From JAAYTD01 sp964472015 (lineage in GTDB: Bacteria; Bacteroidota; Ignavibacteria; Kapaibacteriales; UBA2268), in NCBI GenBank assembly GCA_964472015.1, contig CAYYIP010000027.1, positions 1 to 23,677 on the forward strand: a DNA stretch of 23,677 nucleotides, given 5' to 3'. Every line of letters begins with the position of its first letter. The first letter of the stretch is position 1. The position numbers and the translations under genes are program-made. This document shows, piece by piece, positions 8,315 through 15,395 of this stretch. The notes below the pieces were generated by a model. The model was not told the DNA's origin. It did not search any database and saw only the letters and a program-made list of their open reading frames with translations.

Positions 8315-9796
8315 TTAAAATTTAGTATTACGCATATCACCTGATTGTTCAAATTCTACATGCATATTGAATGTTTTAGATAAAGTATGAGGTGTATGAG
8401 CATTTCCACCCATCTTTAAATAATCCCATAAAATTTGTTTATAATCAGGATGAACACATTTTTCAATAATTTCAATTGCTTTTTGTCTTGGAGATTTCCC
8501 TCTTAAGTCTGCTATACCTTGTTCAGTAATAAATATCATAGAATCGTGTTCGGTATGATCTATATGAGAACATATAGGCACAATAGTGCTTATTTTTCCG
8601 CCTTTGGTTTCTGACGGACAAGTATAGATACTAATATAAGCATTACGTGTAAAGTCACCACTACCACCAATTCCATTCATTATTTTTTTCCCAAGAATAT
8701 GAGTAGAATTTACGTGTCCGAATATATCTACTTCAATAGCAGTATTAATAGCAATAATACCTAATCGACGTATAACCTCAGGATTATTAGAAATTTCTTG
8801 TGGTCTTAAAACCAATCTAGAATGGAAAAAATTAATATCATCATAAATTGAATTTAAGCATTCGGGGCTAACAGTTAAAGAGCATCCACTTGCGAATTTA
8901 ATTCTATTTTCTTTCATTAATCCTATTACCGCATCTTGTATTACTTCGGTATACATAGAAAAATTAGGGATATTTTTATTTTCACCTAGAGCAGAAAGAA
9001 CTGCATTAGCAATATTTCCTACGCCTGATTGAATAGGTAAAAATTCTTTAGGAATACGTCCTGTTTTTAATTCATTAAAAAGGAATTTTCCAACATTATT
9101 TCCAATTGTTTCAGTGATATCATCAACTGGTGTAAAAGGCTTAACTTCGTCGGGTAAATCAGTTTCTACAATACCTACTATTTTATTTGCATCGACTTGG
9201 ATGTATTCTTTGCCTATTTTATCAGAGGGCGTATAAATAGGTATTTCACGTCTATAAGGAGGTTGAGCTGGCAAATAAATATCATGAATACCACGTAATT
9301 TCTTTGGATGTTTTTTATTTAATTCAACTATAATTTTATCTGCTAATTGACATCCCATTGGGATAGTACCGCAAGATGTAGTTGGTATTATTTTTCCATC
9401 ATCAGTAATATCACAAGCTTCTACCACTGCAATATTTATTTTTCCTAGAAACCCATACTTCATATATTGTGAAGTATGAGATAAATGTTGGTCAAAAAAA
9501 TTAACAGTATTAGAATTAATTCTATTACGTAAATCAGTATTAGATTGATAAGGAGTACGCCATAGTACAGCATCTGCTTTTGCAAGTGCGCCATCTAAAG
9601 ATGGGCCAGTAGAAGCACCTGTTATAACTCCTATTTTAAATTCTTTACCTACTTCATGTTCTGCTATTGCTCGTTTAGCAATCGCTGTAGGAACAGCTTT
9701 TGCAGCACCTGCTGGAGTAAAGCCGCTAAATGAAACAACATCGCCATTATTGACAAATTGTGCAGCCTCGTCGGCTGAAATAAACTTGTAATTCAT
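8315..9796 (-). CDS. acetyl-CoA hydrolase/transferase family, probably succinyl-CoA:acetate CoA-transferase
   Basis: A 493-residue protein of the Cat1/SCACT/AarC class I CoA-transferases. These swap CoA between succinyl-CoA or another acyl-CoA and acetate, linking acetate production to substrate-level ATP formation or to the TCA cycle. Family hallmarks are FSGFTPAGAAKAVP at the N-terminus, the MYTEVIQD segment that should carry the catalytic glutamate (about E284), GIGGSGDFTRNAY and ITEQGIADLRG near the C-terminus. The length is normal. It stands alone with its own terminator and no neighbouring acyl-CoA synthetase. Family members also hydrolyse acetyl-CoA or act on propionate and butyrate, so the exact acyl donor is inferred. 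Confidence 0.9.
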   Translation of the reverse strand: MNYKFISADEAAQFVNNGDVVSFSGFTPAGAAKAVPTAIAKRAIAEHEVGKEFKIGVITGASTGPSLDGALAKADAVLWRTPYQSNTDLRNRINSNTVNFFDQHLSHTSQYMKYGFLGKINIAVVEACDITDDGKIIPTTSCGTIPMGCQLADKIIVELNKKHPKKLRGIHDIYLPAQPPYRREIPIYTPSDKIGKEYIQVDANKIVGIVETDLPDEVKPFTPVDDITETIGNNVGKFLFNELKTGRIPKEFLPIQSGVGNIANAVLSALGENKNIPNFSMYTEVIQDAVIGLMKENRIKFASGCSLTVSPECLNSIYDDINFFHSRLVLRPQEISNNPEVIRRLGIIAINTAIEVDIFGHVNSTHILGKKIMNGIGGSGDFTRNAYISIYTCPSETKGGKISTIVPICSHIDHTEHDSMIFITEQGIADLRGKSPRQKAIEIIEKCVHPDYKQILWDYLKMGGNAHTPHTLSKTFNMHVEFEQSGDMRNTKF

Positions 9797-9886
9797 AACT
9801 ATTTAATTTATATTTTTGTTTTTAAATTAAACTTGTACAATATTTTTTATTTATATTTATTTATATTAATTTAATATTTTTATTTT

Positions 9887-11548
9887 TTACATTTTTTCAG
9901 GATATGAAACACCTAATATTTGCATCCCATTTCTTAAAACTGTTTTTGTAACTTTTGCTAATAATAATCTATCAAGCATAATATTAGTTTCTACCCCAAT
10001 AATTCGGCATTCGTGATAAAATATATGAAAAGCCGATGCAACATCTTTTAAATATTCACAAATAATATGAGGTTCAGATTTTTCAGCAGCATTTTGTAAT
10101 TTTTGTGGAAATAACATTAAAGTTTTTATTAATTTTATTTCAGAAATATTAGTTAAGAAAGATAAATTTACATCATTTAGTTTCTTTTCATATGTTATTA
10201 TATTTTCTTTATTTAATTTTTCTATTATGGAGCAAATTCGTGCATGTGCATATTGTAAATAGAAAACTGGATTTTTATCACTTTGTTCGCGAGCGATAGA
10301 TAGTTCAAATTCTAAATGAGTATTTACACTTCGCATAATTAAGAAAAAGCGTACAACATCGGGGCCGACTTCTTCTAGTAGGTCATCTAATGTATAACTT
10401 TTGCCTGTTCGTTTAGACATTTTTACTTGTTCGCCATTTTCCATCAACGTTACAAATTGATGGATAATAACTTTTATTTTATTTGTATCAAATCCTAAGG
10501 CTTTAATGCCTGCTAATACATCGGGGACAGTAGCAATATGGTCAGCGCCAAATAAATCTACAACTAAATCATAATTGCGTTTTAATTTTTCACGATGATA
10601 TGCTATATCGGGCAAACGATAAGTTGGTTCACCGTTTGATTTTACAATAACTCTATCACTATCCAATCCTAGCTTAGAGAGTGCGAACCAGATAGCCCCT
10701 TCTTTTTCATAACTTAATCCTTTAGCTTCTAATTCATCTAAGACTTCTTTTATTTTTCCATCTTTATATAAAGAATCTTCATTAAAAAATACTTCTTGTT
10801 GTACATTCATTTTTTTTAATGTAGTTTTTATTTTATCGAAGCACCAGGTCTCGCCGAATGTTTTTATGATATTGAAAGTATTTTTATCATCAAAAGAAGT
10901 TAATGTTTTTCCATGTTTAGAATGTAATTCTTCCGCAATATTTTTTACATAACTGCCATGATATCCATCGTCAGGGAAGGGAAAATTTTCATCTTCTACA
11001 ATTTGCATATAACGTGCGTAAATGGACTTAGTCAAATTGTTCATTTGATTTCCAGCATTATTGAAGTAATATTCGCGTGTTATATCTGCGCCACACCATT
11101 GATATATATTAGCAAGTGTATCACCAATAGCAGCGTTACGCCCATGTCCAAGATGTAATAAGCCAGTTGGATTAGCGCTTACGTATTCAACATTAATTTT
11201 TTTTCCTTTATATAGATCTGTTTTGCCATAATCATCACCACATAAATATATTTTTTTTAATTCTTGTTGATAGTAATAATTTGTAAATTTTATATTAATA
11301 AAGCCAGCGCCAGCAATACTAATTTCATCTATTAATTTATTATCATATTCTAAATTATCAATAATTTCTTGTGCAATTATTTTGGGAGCTTTCTTTAATT
11401 TTTTTGATAATTGCAATGCTAAATTTGTTGATAAGTCTCCATATTTTATATCTTTTGGAATATCAAAAATTAGAGCAATTTCCTCTTGATTAATTGATAA
11501 TTTTTTTATAGTATTATTAAAAATTTCTGTTAAATATGTATTGTTCAT
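9887..11548 (-). CDS. argS: arginyl-tRNA synthetase
   Basis: Class I aminoacyl-tRNA synthetase that charges tRNA-Arg. The 553-residue protein has the N-terminal Add-1 tRNA-binding domain (about 1-115, with YGDLSTNLALQLSKK), VEYVSANPTGLLHLGHGR with the HIGH-like HLGH at 132-135, the KMSK loop as KMSKR at 376-380, and the DALR anticodon-binding domain starting at YLQYAHARI. The length is normal for ArgRS. The start lies 12 bp after the rsfS stop, so the two genes are almost certainly one operon. Confidence 0.97.
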   Translation of the reverse strand: MNNTYLTEIFNNTIKKLSINQEEIALIFDIPKDIKYGDLSTNLALQLSKKLKKAPKIIAQEIIDNLEYDNKLIDEISIAGAGFINIKFTNYYYQQELKKIYLCGDDYGKTDLYKGKKINVEYVSANPTGLLHLGHGRNAAIGDTLANIYQWCGADITREYYFNNAGNQMNNLTKSIYARYMQIVEDENFPFPDDGYHGSYVKNIAEELHSKHGKTLTSFDDKNTFNIIKTFGETWCFDKIKTTLKKMNVQQEVFFNEDSLYKDGKIKEVLDELEAKGLSYEKEGAIWFALSKLGLDSDRVIVKSNGEPTYRLPDIAYHREKLKRNYDLVVDLFGADHIATVPDVLAGIKALGFDTNKIKVIIHQFVTLMENGEQVKMSKRTGKSYTLDDLLEEVGPDVVRFFLIMRSVNTHLEFELSIAREQSDKNPVFYLQYAHARICSIIEKLNKENIITYEKKLNDVNLSFLTNISEIKLIKTLMLFPQKLQNAAEKSEPHIICEYLKDVASAFHIFYHECRIIGVETNIMLDRLLLAKVTKTVLRNGMQILGVSYPEKM

Positions 11549-11560
11549 TATAGTTTTATA

Positions 11561-11998
11561 TTAGTCATTAAATATATTATTTATAAGTTTAAAAGTATCA
11601 GTTTGATTAATTTTATTTAATTTTTTTGTATTCTCATTAAATTTATAAAATATAGCATCTACCCATAGTTTTTCAAGCTTAAAAAACTTTCTTATTTGTT
11701 TTAACATTATATGAACTACAACATCAAAATAATCGACAAGTATCCATTCGGCGTTTTCTGCACCTTCTACACGTGGTTTTTTTAAACCTGCATTTTTAGA
11801 ATTACGTAATATATTATCCAAGATAGCGTTTGATTGGTGTTCGGAACTACTACTGCAAATAATAAAATAATCAGCAGGAGCAGAATCTATTTTTGTAAGG
11901 TCTAGAATTATTATATCTTCTGCAAGTTTATCATAAATTAATTTTGAACAAAATAAAGCTAAATCTTTTGAGGTTTTGGGCATATTAAGTTTTGACAA
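11561..11998 (-). CDS. rsfS: ribosomal silencing factor RsfS
   Basis: RsfS (Iojap/DUF143 family) binds ribosomal protein L14 and blocks joining of the subunits when nutrients are short. The family core is clear: DIIILDLTKIDSAPADYFII, CSSSSEHQSNAI, GAENAEWILVDYFDVVVHI and the KFFKLEKLW segment. At 145 residues it is slightly longer than typical because of a lysine/asparagine-rich tail. The chosen start is TTG at 11996-11998, with a good GGAGA ribosome-binding site 7 bases upstream; the next in-frame ATG is five codons later and lacks such spacing. argS follows after 12 bp, so rsfS leads an rsfS-argS operon. Confidence 0.93.
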   Translation of the reverse strand: MSKLNMPKTSKDLALFCSKLIYDKLAEDIIILDLTKIDSAPADYFIICSSSSEHQSNAILDNILRNSKNAGLKKPRVEGAENAEWILVDYFDVVVHIMLKQIRKFFKLEKLWVDAIFYKFNENTKKLNKINQTDTFKLINNIFND

Positions 11999-12005
11999 AT
12001 TTTTA

Positions 12006-12010
12006 TCTCC
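12006..12010 (-). promoter_or_regulatory. Shine-Dalgarno site that fixes the TTG start of rsfS
   Basis: The minus strand reads GGAGA, ending 7 bases before the TTG start codon of rsfS. Clear Shine-Dalgarno sites are few in this window, so this one supports TTG over the ATG five codons downstream. Confidence 0.55.
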
Positions 12011-12042
12011 AAAATACGTAAAAGTACAATTTTAAAAATAAC

Positions 12043-12080
12043 ATTTTTTTACGACTTTATTGATAAAGTTATAAAAAAAT
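12043..12080. promoter_or_regulatory. dyad in the rsfS/dut divergent intergenic region
   Basis: An inverted repeat with inner arms ACTTTAT and ATAAAGT around a 2-base centre, flanked by T7 and A7 tracts that pair as outer arms. It lies between two divergent genes (rsfS left, dut right), where an operator or overlapping promoter could sit. No known operator motif is recognised. Confidence 0.35.
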
Positions 12081-12159
12081 ATTATTTTTATAAAATATTT
12101 ATAATATATATATTAAAAATTAGAAAGAAATATTAGAAATAAATATAAAAATATGGAAT

Positions 12160-12603
12160 ATGGAAATAAAAATTAAAAGATTTAGTGATAAGTACAATGA
12201 TATACCGTTTCCTACTTATCAATCTAATGGAGCAGCGGGGATGGATATTTGTGCTGCGGTAGAAGAACCTATAACTATTCCTGTGGGGGGGATAGTTATG
12301 ATACCAACCAATTTAGGAATAGAACTTATCCCAGGTTATGAATGTCAAGTTCGATCTCGTAGTGGTATGGCAGCTAAAAATGGTATATTTACATTAAATT
12401 CGCCTGGTACAATAGATAGTGATTATAGGGGAGAGATAAAAGTTATTCTTGCTAATTTTGGGAAAAAAGAATTTATTGTAAGTAGAGGAGACAGGATAGC
12501 TCAATTAGTTATATCAAAATATGAAAAAATAATATGGAAAGAAGTTATAGAATTAAAAGAAACAGGACGTGGTGAAAAAGGGTTTGGTAGTTCAGGAGTA
12601 TAA
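12160..12603 (+). CDS. dut: deoxyuridine 5'-triphosphate nucleotidohydrolase (dUTPase)
   Basis: Hydrolyses dUTP to dUMP and pyrophosphate, keeping uracil out of DNA and supplying dUMP for thymidylate synthesis. All five motifs of the trimeric dUTPase are present in order in 147 residues: GAAGMDICA (1), RSRSGMA (2), GTIDSDYRGEI (3, with the catalytic Asp), RGDRIAQLVI (4) and the P-loop-like GRGEKGFGSSG (5, at the C-terminus). It is the only complete plus-strand housekeeping gene here, divergent from rsfS. The ATG at 12160 is used; the ATG at 12153 is in another frame and stops at once. Confidence 0.97.
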   Translation: MEIKIKRFSDKYNDIPFPTYQSNGAAGMDICAAVEEPITIPVGGIVMIPTNLGIELIPGYECQVRSRSGMAAKNGIFTLNSPGTIDSDYRGEIKVILANFGKKEFIVSRGDRIAQLVISKYEKIIWKEVIELKETGRGEKGFGSSGV

Positions 12604-12620
12604 TATTTTTTTTAATTATT

Positions 12621-12642
12621 TTTAATTATATATATAATTAAA
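12621..12642. terminator. perfect 22-bp A/T palindrome after dut
   Basis: Bases 12621-12642 form a perfect palindrome (TTTAATTATAT and its complement), 18 bp after the dut stop, preceded by a T-rich run. It may be a weak end signal between dut and the convergent MerR-like gene. With no G or C in the stem, the call is uncertain. Confidence 0.3.
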
Positions 12643-12749
12643 TATTCTATTAATATTAAATATTTTTTATTTATAAATTCCTTAATAGTTTAGTTGTAAA
12701 TAATAGTAATATAGTAGTGTTGTAGTGTAGAATAATTATATTATGATTT

Positions 12750-13157
12750 TTATTTATTTTTTAAATATTCTAATATTATAGCAAGTACTTCAATTAAATC
12801 AGAAAATTCTTCTTTTGAAAGAACAATTGAGTTTGAATTTTTGTTAGAGTTTATTGTATCAATATTTTTAACCTCAATATCTTTTTTAGCCTCAATATTT
12901 TTTAATTCTTGTTTAAAAATATTTTTAGCTCCATTTAAGGTTAAATTATTTTCTCTTATTAATTTTTTTATTAATTTAAATTCATTTAGGTTTTTTTCTG
13001 TATAGCGGTTATTTAGATTTTTTCTTTTATTTGGGATTGATATCTTAAAATTTTTTTCCCAATAATTCAATATATATATTTTTTCATTTATAATTTCTGC
13101 TATTTCAGAAATAGAGTAGTATAATTTTTTTATTTTTTTGTTATCGATTTTTTCCAT
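12750..13157 (-). CDS. MerR-family transcriptional regulator, short
   Basis: A 135-residue protein whose first 75 residues fit a MerR winged helix: YYSISEIAEIINEKIYILNY, then a W-containing wing (WEKNF) and RYTEKNLNEFKLIKKLIREN. The tail (about 85-135) is Lys/Asn/Glu-rich, ends in a helix (DLIEVLAIILEYL) and lacks metal-binding cysteines. Similar short, cysteine-free MerR proteins are frequent single genes in Bacteroidota. It is separated from gcvH by two hairpins and converges with dut, so it is probably its own transcription unit. The target promoter and signal are unknown. Confidence 0.78.
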   Translation of the reverse strand: MEKIDNKKIKKLYYSISEIAEIINEKIYILNYWEKNFKISIPNKRKNLNNRYTEKNLNEFKLIKKLIRENNLTLNGAKNIFKQELKNIEAKKDIEVKNIDTINSNKNSNSIVLSKEEFSDLIEVLAIILEYLKNK

Positions 13158-13212
13158 TTTGGTATTCCATAACTTAAACTTAAAATAAATGAAGCAATAT
13201 AAAATAAATAAA

Positions 13213-13268
13213 AAGCCTCTGATATTTTAATTATAATAATATTAGAAATTATAATAATATAGAGGCTT
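13213..13268 (-). terminator. terminator downstream of gcvH
   Basis: AAGCCTCT (13213-13220) pairs with AGAGGCTT (13261-13268), closing an A/T-rich interior that contains two copies of AATTATAATAATAT. Read on the minus strand, the second arm AGAGGCTT runs straight into T5 and further T-rich sequence, the form expected of an intrinsic terminator for the gcvH transcript. Confidence 0.65.
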
Positions 13269-13314
13269 AAGAGGTAAACTTTAAAAATGTTTTTGTTTTT
13301 TGTTAATTAATATG

Positions 13315-13353
13315 TTATTTGTTACTTAATACTATAATTTAAGTAACAAATAA
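13315..13353 (-). terminator. 15-bp perfect hairpin just after gcvH
   Basis: A perfect 15-bp stem (13315-13329 with 13339-13353, containing GTTACTTAA) around a 9-base loop, starting 9 bp after the gcvH stop. It lies upstream of the stronger G/C-closed terminator at 13213-13268. It may be a first terminator or a 3'-end stabiliser. Confidence 0.5.
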
Positions 13354-13362
13354 ATATGCTAA

Positions 13363-13743
13363 TTATTCACCTAACATTTCTTTATAAGCAGTTGCAGTCA
13401 TTAAAGAATCTAATTCTGCAAGATTTGACAATTCAACTTTTATCATCCAACCTTCGTTATAAGGATCTTTATTTACTACTTCTGGATTATCATTGAGTGC
13501 AGTATTGATTTCAATAACTTTTCCTGAAACTGGTGCAAAAAGATCAGAAACAGCTTTAACAGCTTCGATTGTACCAAAACTTTCATTAACAACGGTTTCT
13601 GTTAAGTCTTCTGCTATATCTACATAAGCAATGTCGCCAAGTTCTGATTGAGCATGGTCAGTAATTCCAATAATAGCAACATTTCCTTCAACTTTTACCC
13701 ATTCGTGATCAGCTGAATATTTTATATTTTCTGGGTAATTCAT
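13363..13743 (-). CDS. gcvH: glycine cleavage system H protein
   Basis: Lipoyl carrier of the glycine cleavage complex: it takes the aminomethyl group from the P protein and presents it to the T and L proteins. The 126-residue sequence is standard, with the lipoylation site in FGTIEAVKAVSDLFAPVSG (K63) and the downstream NPEVVNKDPYNEGWMIKV. The start has a GGAG site 7 bases upstream. gcvP, gcvT and lpd are not adjacent; instead the gene follows efp by 76 bp and probably shares its transcript. That gap is too short and A+T-rich to hold a glycine riboswitch. Confidence 0.97.
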   Translation of the reverse strand: MNYPENIKYSADHEWVKVEGNVAIIGITDHAQSELGDIAYVDIAEDLTETVVNESFGTIEAVKAVSDLFAPVSGKVIEINTALNDNPEVVNKDPYNEGWMIKVELSNLAELDSLMTATAYKEMLGE

Positions 13744-13819
13744 TATTTACTCCGATAGTTATAAATTTTTAATTATATGTTTTCAAAAATTAAATATAAA
13801 AGAATTAAATATAATAATA

Positions 13820-14383
13820 TTATTCTTTTACTCTTTCTACATAAGTACCTGTACGAGTATCAACTTTTATTAGATCGCCTTCGTTAATGAATAAGGGGAC
13901 TTGTACATTAACACCAGTTTCAACTGTAGCAGGTTTTAAGGCATTAGTAGCTGTATCTCCTTTTAAACCAGGTTCCGTATGTTTAATTCTTAAATTTACA
14001 TTTGGAGGCAATTCTGCACTTAAACAAACAGAACCTTCAAAAGAAACATCTATCATTTCATTTTCTTTTAGAAAATTAATTTGAGTACCTAAAAGTTGAG
14101 GGTCAATAGGAATCTGTTCAAAATCTTCTGGATTCATTATGATAAGACTTTGACCATCATTATAAAGATATTGATATTTTCTGCGTTCTACTCTAACAAA
14201 ATCAATACTTTCGCCCGATCTAAATCTATTTTCTAATAATTTCCCAGTACGTAGATTACGCATTTTAACTTGATAAAAAGCACGTAAATTACCTGGTGTT
14301 CTATGTTCAGATTCTAATATAATACAATTTTCATTGTTGAATTTTATTACTGCTCCAGGGCGCAAATCACTTGTGGTTCCCAT
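13820..14383 (-). CDS. efp: translation elongation factor P, variant tip loop
   Basis: EF-P binds between the P and E sites and relieves stalling at polyproline stretches. The 187-residue protein shows all three beta-barrel domains and the conserved ends TEPGLKGDTATNALKPATVE and RTGTYVERVK. The domain I tip that usually carries the modified lysine (PGKGQAF, K34 in E. coli) reads TPGNLRAF here. The lysine position is Asn32, with Arg34 two residues later. From memory, Chlorobium-type EF-P has the same HRTPGNLRAFYQ loop, so this is a known lineage variant rather than a mutation. EpmA-type lysylation at that site is impossible. The gene lies 48 bp after tRNA-Cys on the same strand, with no promoter match in between. 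Confidence 0.96.
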   Translation of the reverse strand: MGTTSDLRPGAVIKFNNENCIILESEHRTPGNLRAFYQVKMRNLRTGKLLENRFRSGESIDFVRVERRKYQYLYNDGQSLIIMNPEDFEQIPIDPQLLGTQINFLKENEMIDVSFEGSVCLSAELPPNVNLRIKHTEPGLKGDTATNALKPATVETGVNVQVPLFINEGDLIKVDTRTGTYVERVKE

Positions 14384-14431
14384 AGTATTTTTCTAAAAAT
14401 TTATATTTTGTACAAAGTTGTATAAAGAAAG

Positions 14432-14502
14432 AGGTGTCGACCGGATTCGAACCGGTGTTAACGGTTTTGCAGACCGTGGCCTAACCACTTGGCTACGACA
14501 CC
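14432..14502 (-). tRNA. tRNA-Cys (anticodon GCA)
   Basis: On the minus strand the sequence folds into a full cloverleaf of 71 nt: acceptor GGTGTCG/CGACACC, D-arm with AGTGGTTAGG, anticodon stem ACGGT/ACCGT with loop CTGCAAA (anticodon GCA), variable loop, and T-arm ACCGG-TTCGAAT-CCGGT. The discriminator base is U73, an identity element of tRNA-Cys. The 3' CCA is not encoded. A Bacteroidota-type promoter lies about 70 bp upstream, and efp follows 48 bp downstream. Confidence 0.97.
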
Positions 14503-14570
14503 AGTTTATTATATAATATAATAATTATAGTATATAAATTGTTATAATATATTACATATTAAATTGTTCA

Positions 14571-14602
14571 CAAATTTAAGAATTTTTTACTAAATAAACA
14601 AA
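14571..14602 (-). promoter_or_regulatory. Bacteroidota-type promoter for tRNA-Cys and probably efp-gcvH
   Basis: On the minus strand TTTG (14602-14599), a 20-bp spacer and TAAATTTG (14578-14571) match TTTG-N19-21-TAnnTTTG exactly. Transcription should start near 14566, about 65 nt before the tRNA. No comparable motif lies between the tRNA and efp. Confidence 0.55.
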
Positions 14603-14666
14603 TTTTATTTTATTTTTTATTCTTTATTCTTTATAAATTATTAAATAATTATTTATTGTATTATAA

Positions 14667-15395
14667 TTAAGTTATGTATTTGATATAATGAATTACTTTT
14701 TCTATAAAATTACTATAATCATTATATATCACAGAACTGCCAAAAGTGTTAGAATAAATATCTAGTGCTTGGCTTAATTTAATATTTATATTATTTAATT
14801 TTAAATAATAATTAATATAATCTTTATGTGTTAAAATATGATTATTGTCAGGAACAATATCTGGCAAATGAATTATAAATAAAAGAGTTTTATTTGGTGT
14901 ATGATAATAATAATCTATATTATCTTTTGACAGATTAATATATTTTTTTACATTATTAAAATTAAAATATTCCCATTTTTTTATGTTTCCTGTTTTATCA
15001 TAATAAGGTAAGATATCAGGAATTATGAATATTTGAAAATATGGAATATTATTGCATCTTATATTTGCTGTTTCGCCTAACATATTTTCAAAATAGTTGT
15101 TACTATTTTGAGAATAATTTTGCATTACAAATTTTACACCTATTCCGCCTATTATTTTATTTTTTTTTGAAATAGAAATATCAATTTTTTTTTCTATATA
15201 TCGTCCAATAATTTTATCTTCTTTACTATTTTCAAAATTCAAAGAATTTATAATATATGTACTTCCGAGATATTTTTGTAAGTCATTTGATATTGCAGAA
15301 TGTAATATTTTTAATTTTTCATTACTTCTAGAATTTGTATTTAGAAATTTCTTAAAAGAGCATGCTATTATATTGAGGAATTCTAAATTTTTCAT
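14667..15395 (-). CDS. probable type II restriction endonuclease, PD-(D/E)xK-like
   Basis: A 242-residue protein directly downstream of the methyltransferase and overlapping it by 44 bp, which is the main reason for calling it the restriction partner. Residues 60-95 resemble a PD-(D/E)xK core: IEKKIDISI (E68, D72), then KIIGGIGVKF with K88. The acidic residue expected two positions before the lysine is Gly (G86), a variation also known among restriction enzymes. The conserved-looking stretch NYFENMLGETANIRCNNIPY (about 99-118) follows. There is no signal peptide or membrane segment. The recognition site cannot be predicted, and I do not recognise the specific family. The gene is very rich in Asn, Lys and Ile, like the genome around it. 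Function as a nuclease is inferred from position and motif. Confidence 0.65.
   Translation of the reverse strand: MKNLEFLNIIACSFKKFLNTNSRSNEKLKILHSAISNDLQKYLGSTYIINSLNFENSKEDKIIGRYIEKKIDISISKKNKIIGGIGVKFVMQNYSQNSNNYFENMLGETANIRCNNIPYFQIFIIPDILPYYDKTGNIKKWEYFNFNNVKKYINLSKDNIDYYYHTPNKTLLFIIHLPDIVPDNNHILTHKDYINYYLKLNNINIKLSQALDIYSNTFGSSVIYNDYSNFIEKVIHYIKYIT

Noticed and set aside
13213..13268. Ends of a small mobile element (inverted AAGCCTCT arms with internal repeats)
   Set aside because: No target-site duplication or second copy in the window; the position and the T-run fit a terminator better.
13744..13819. Glycine riboswitch before gcvH
   Set aside because: The gap is 76 bp, nearly all A/T, and lacks the conserved G-rich cores; it also lies inside the likely efp-gcvH transcript.
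14432..14502. tRNA-Cys as an integration site for the neighbouring restriction-modification cassette
   Set aside because: No integrase and no repeat of the tRNA 3' end was seen on the far side of the cassette (16.9-17.5 kb).
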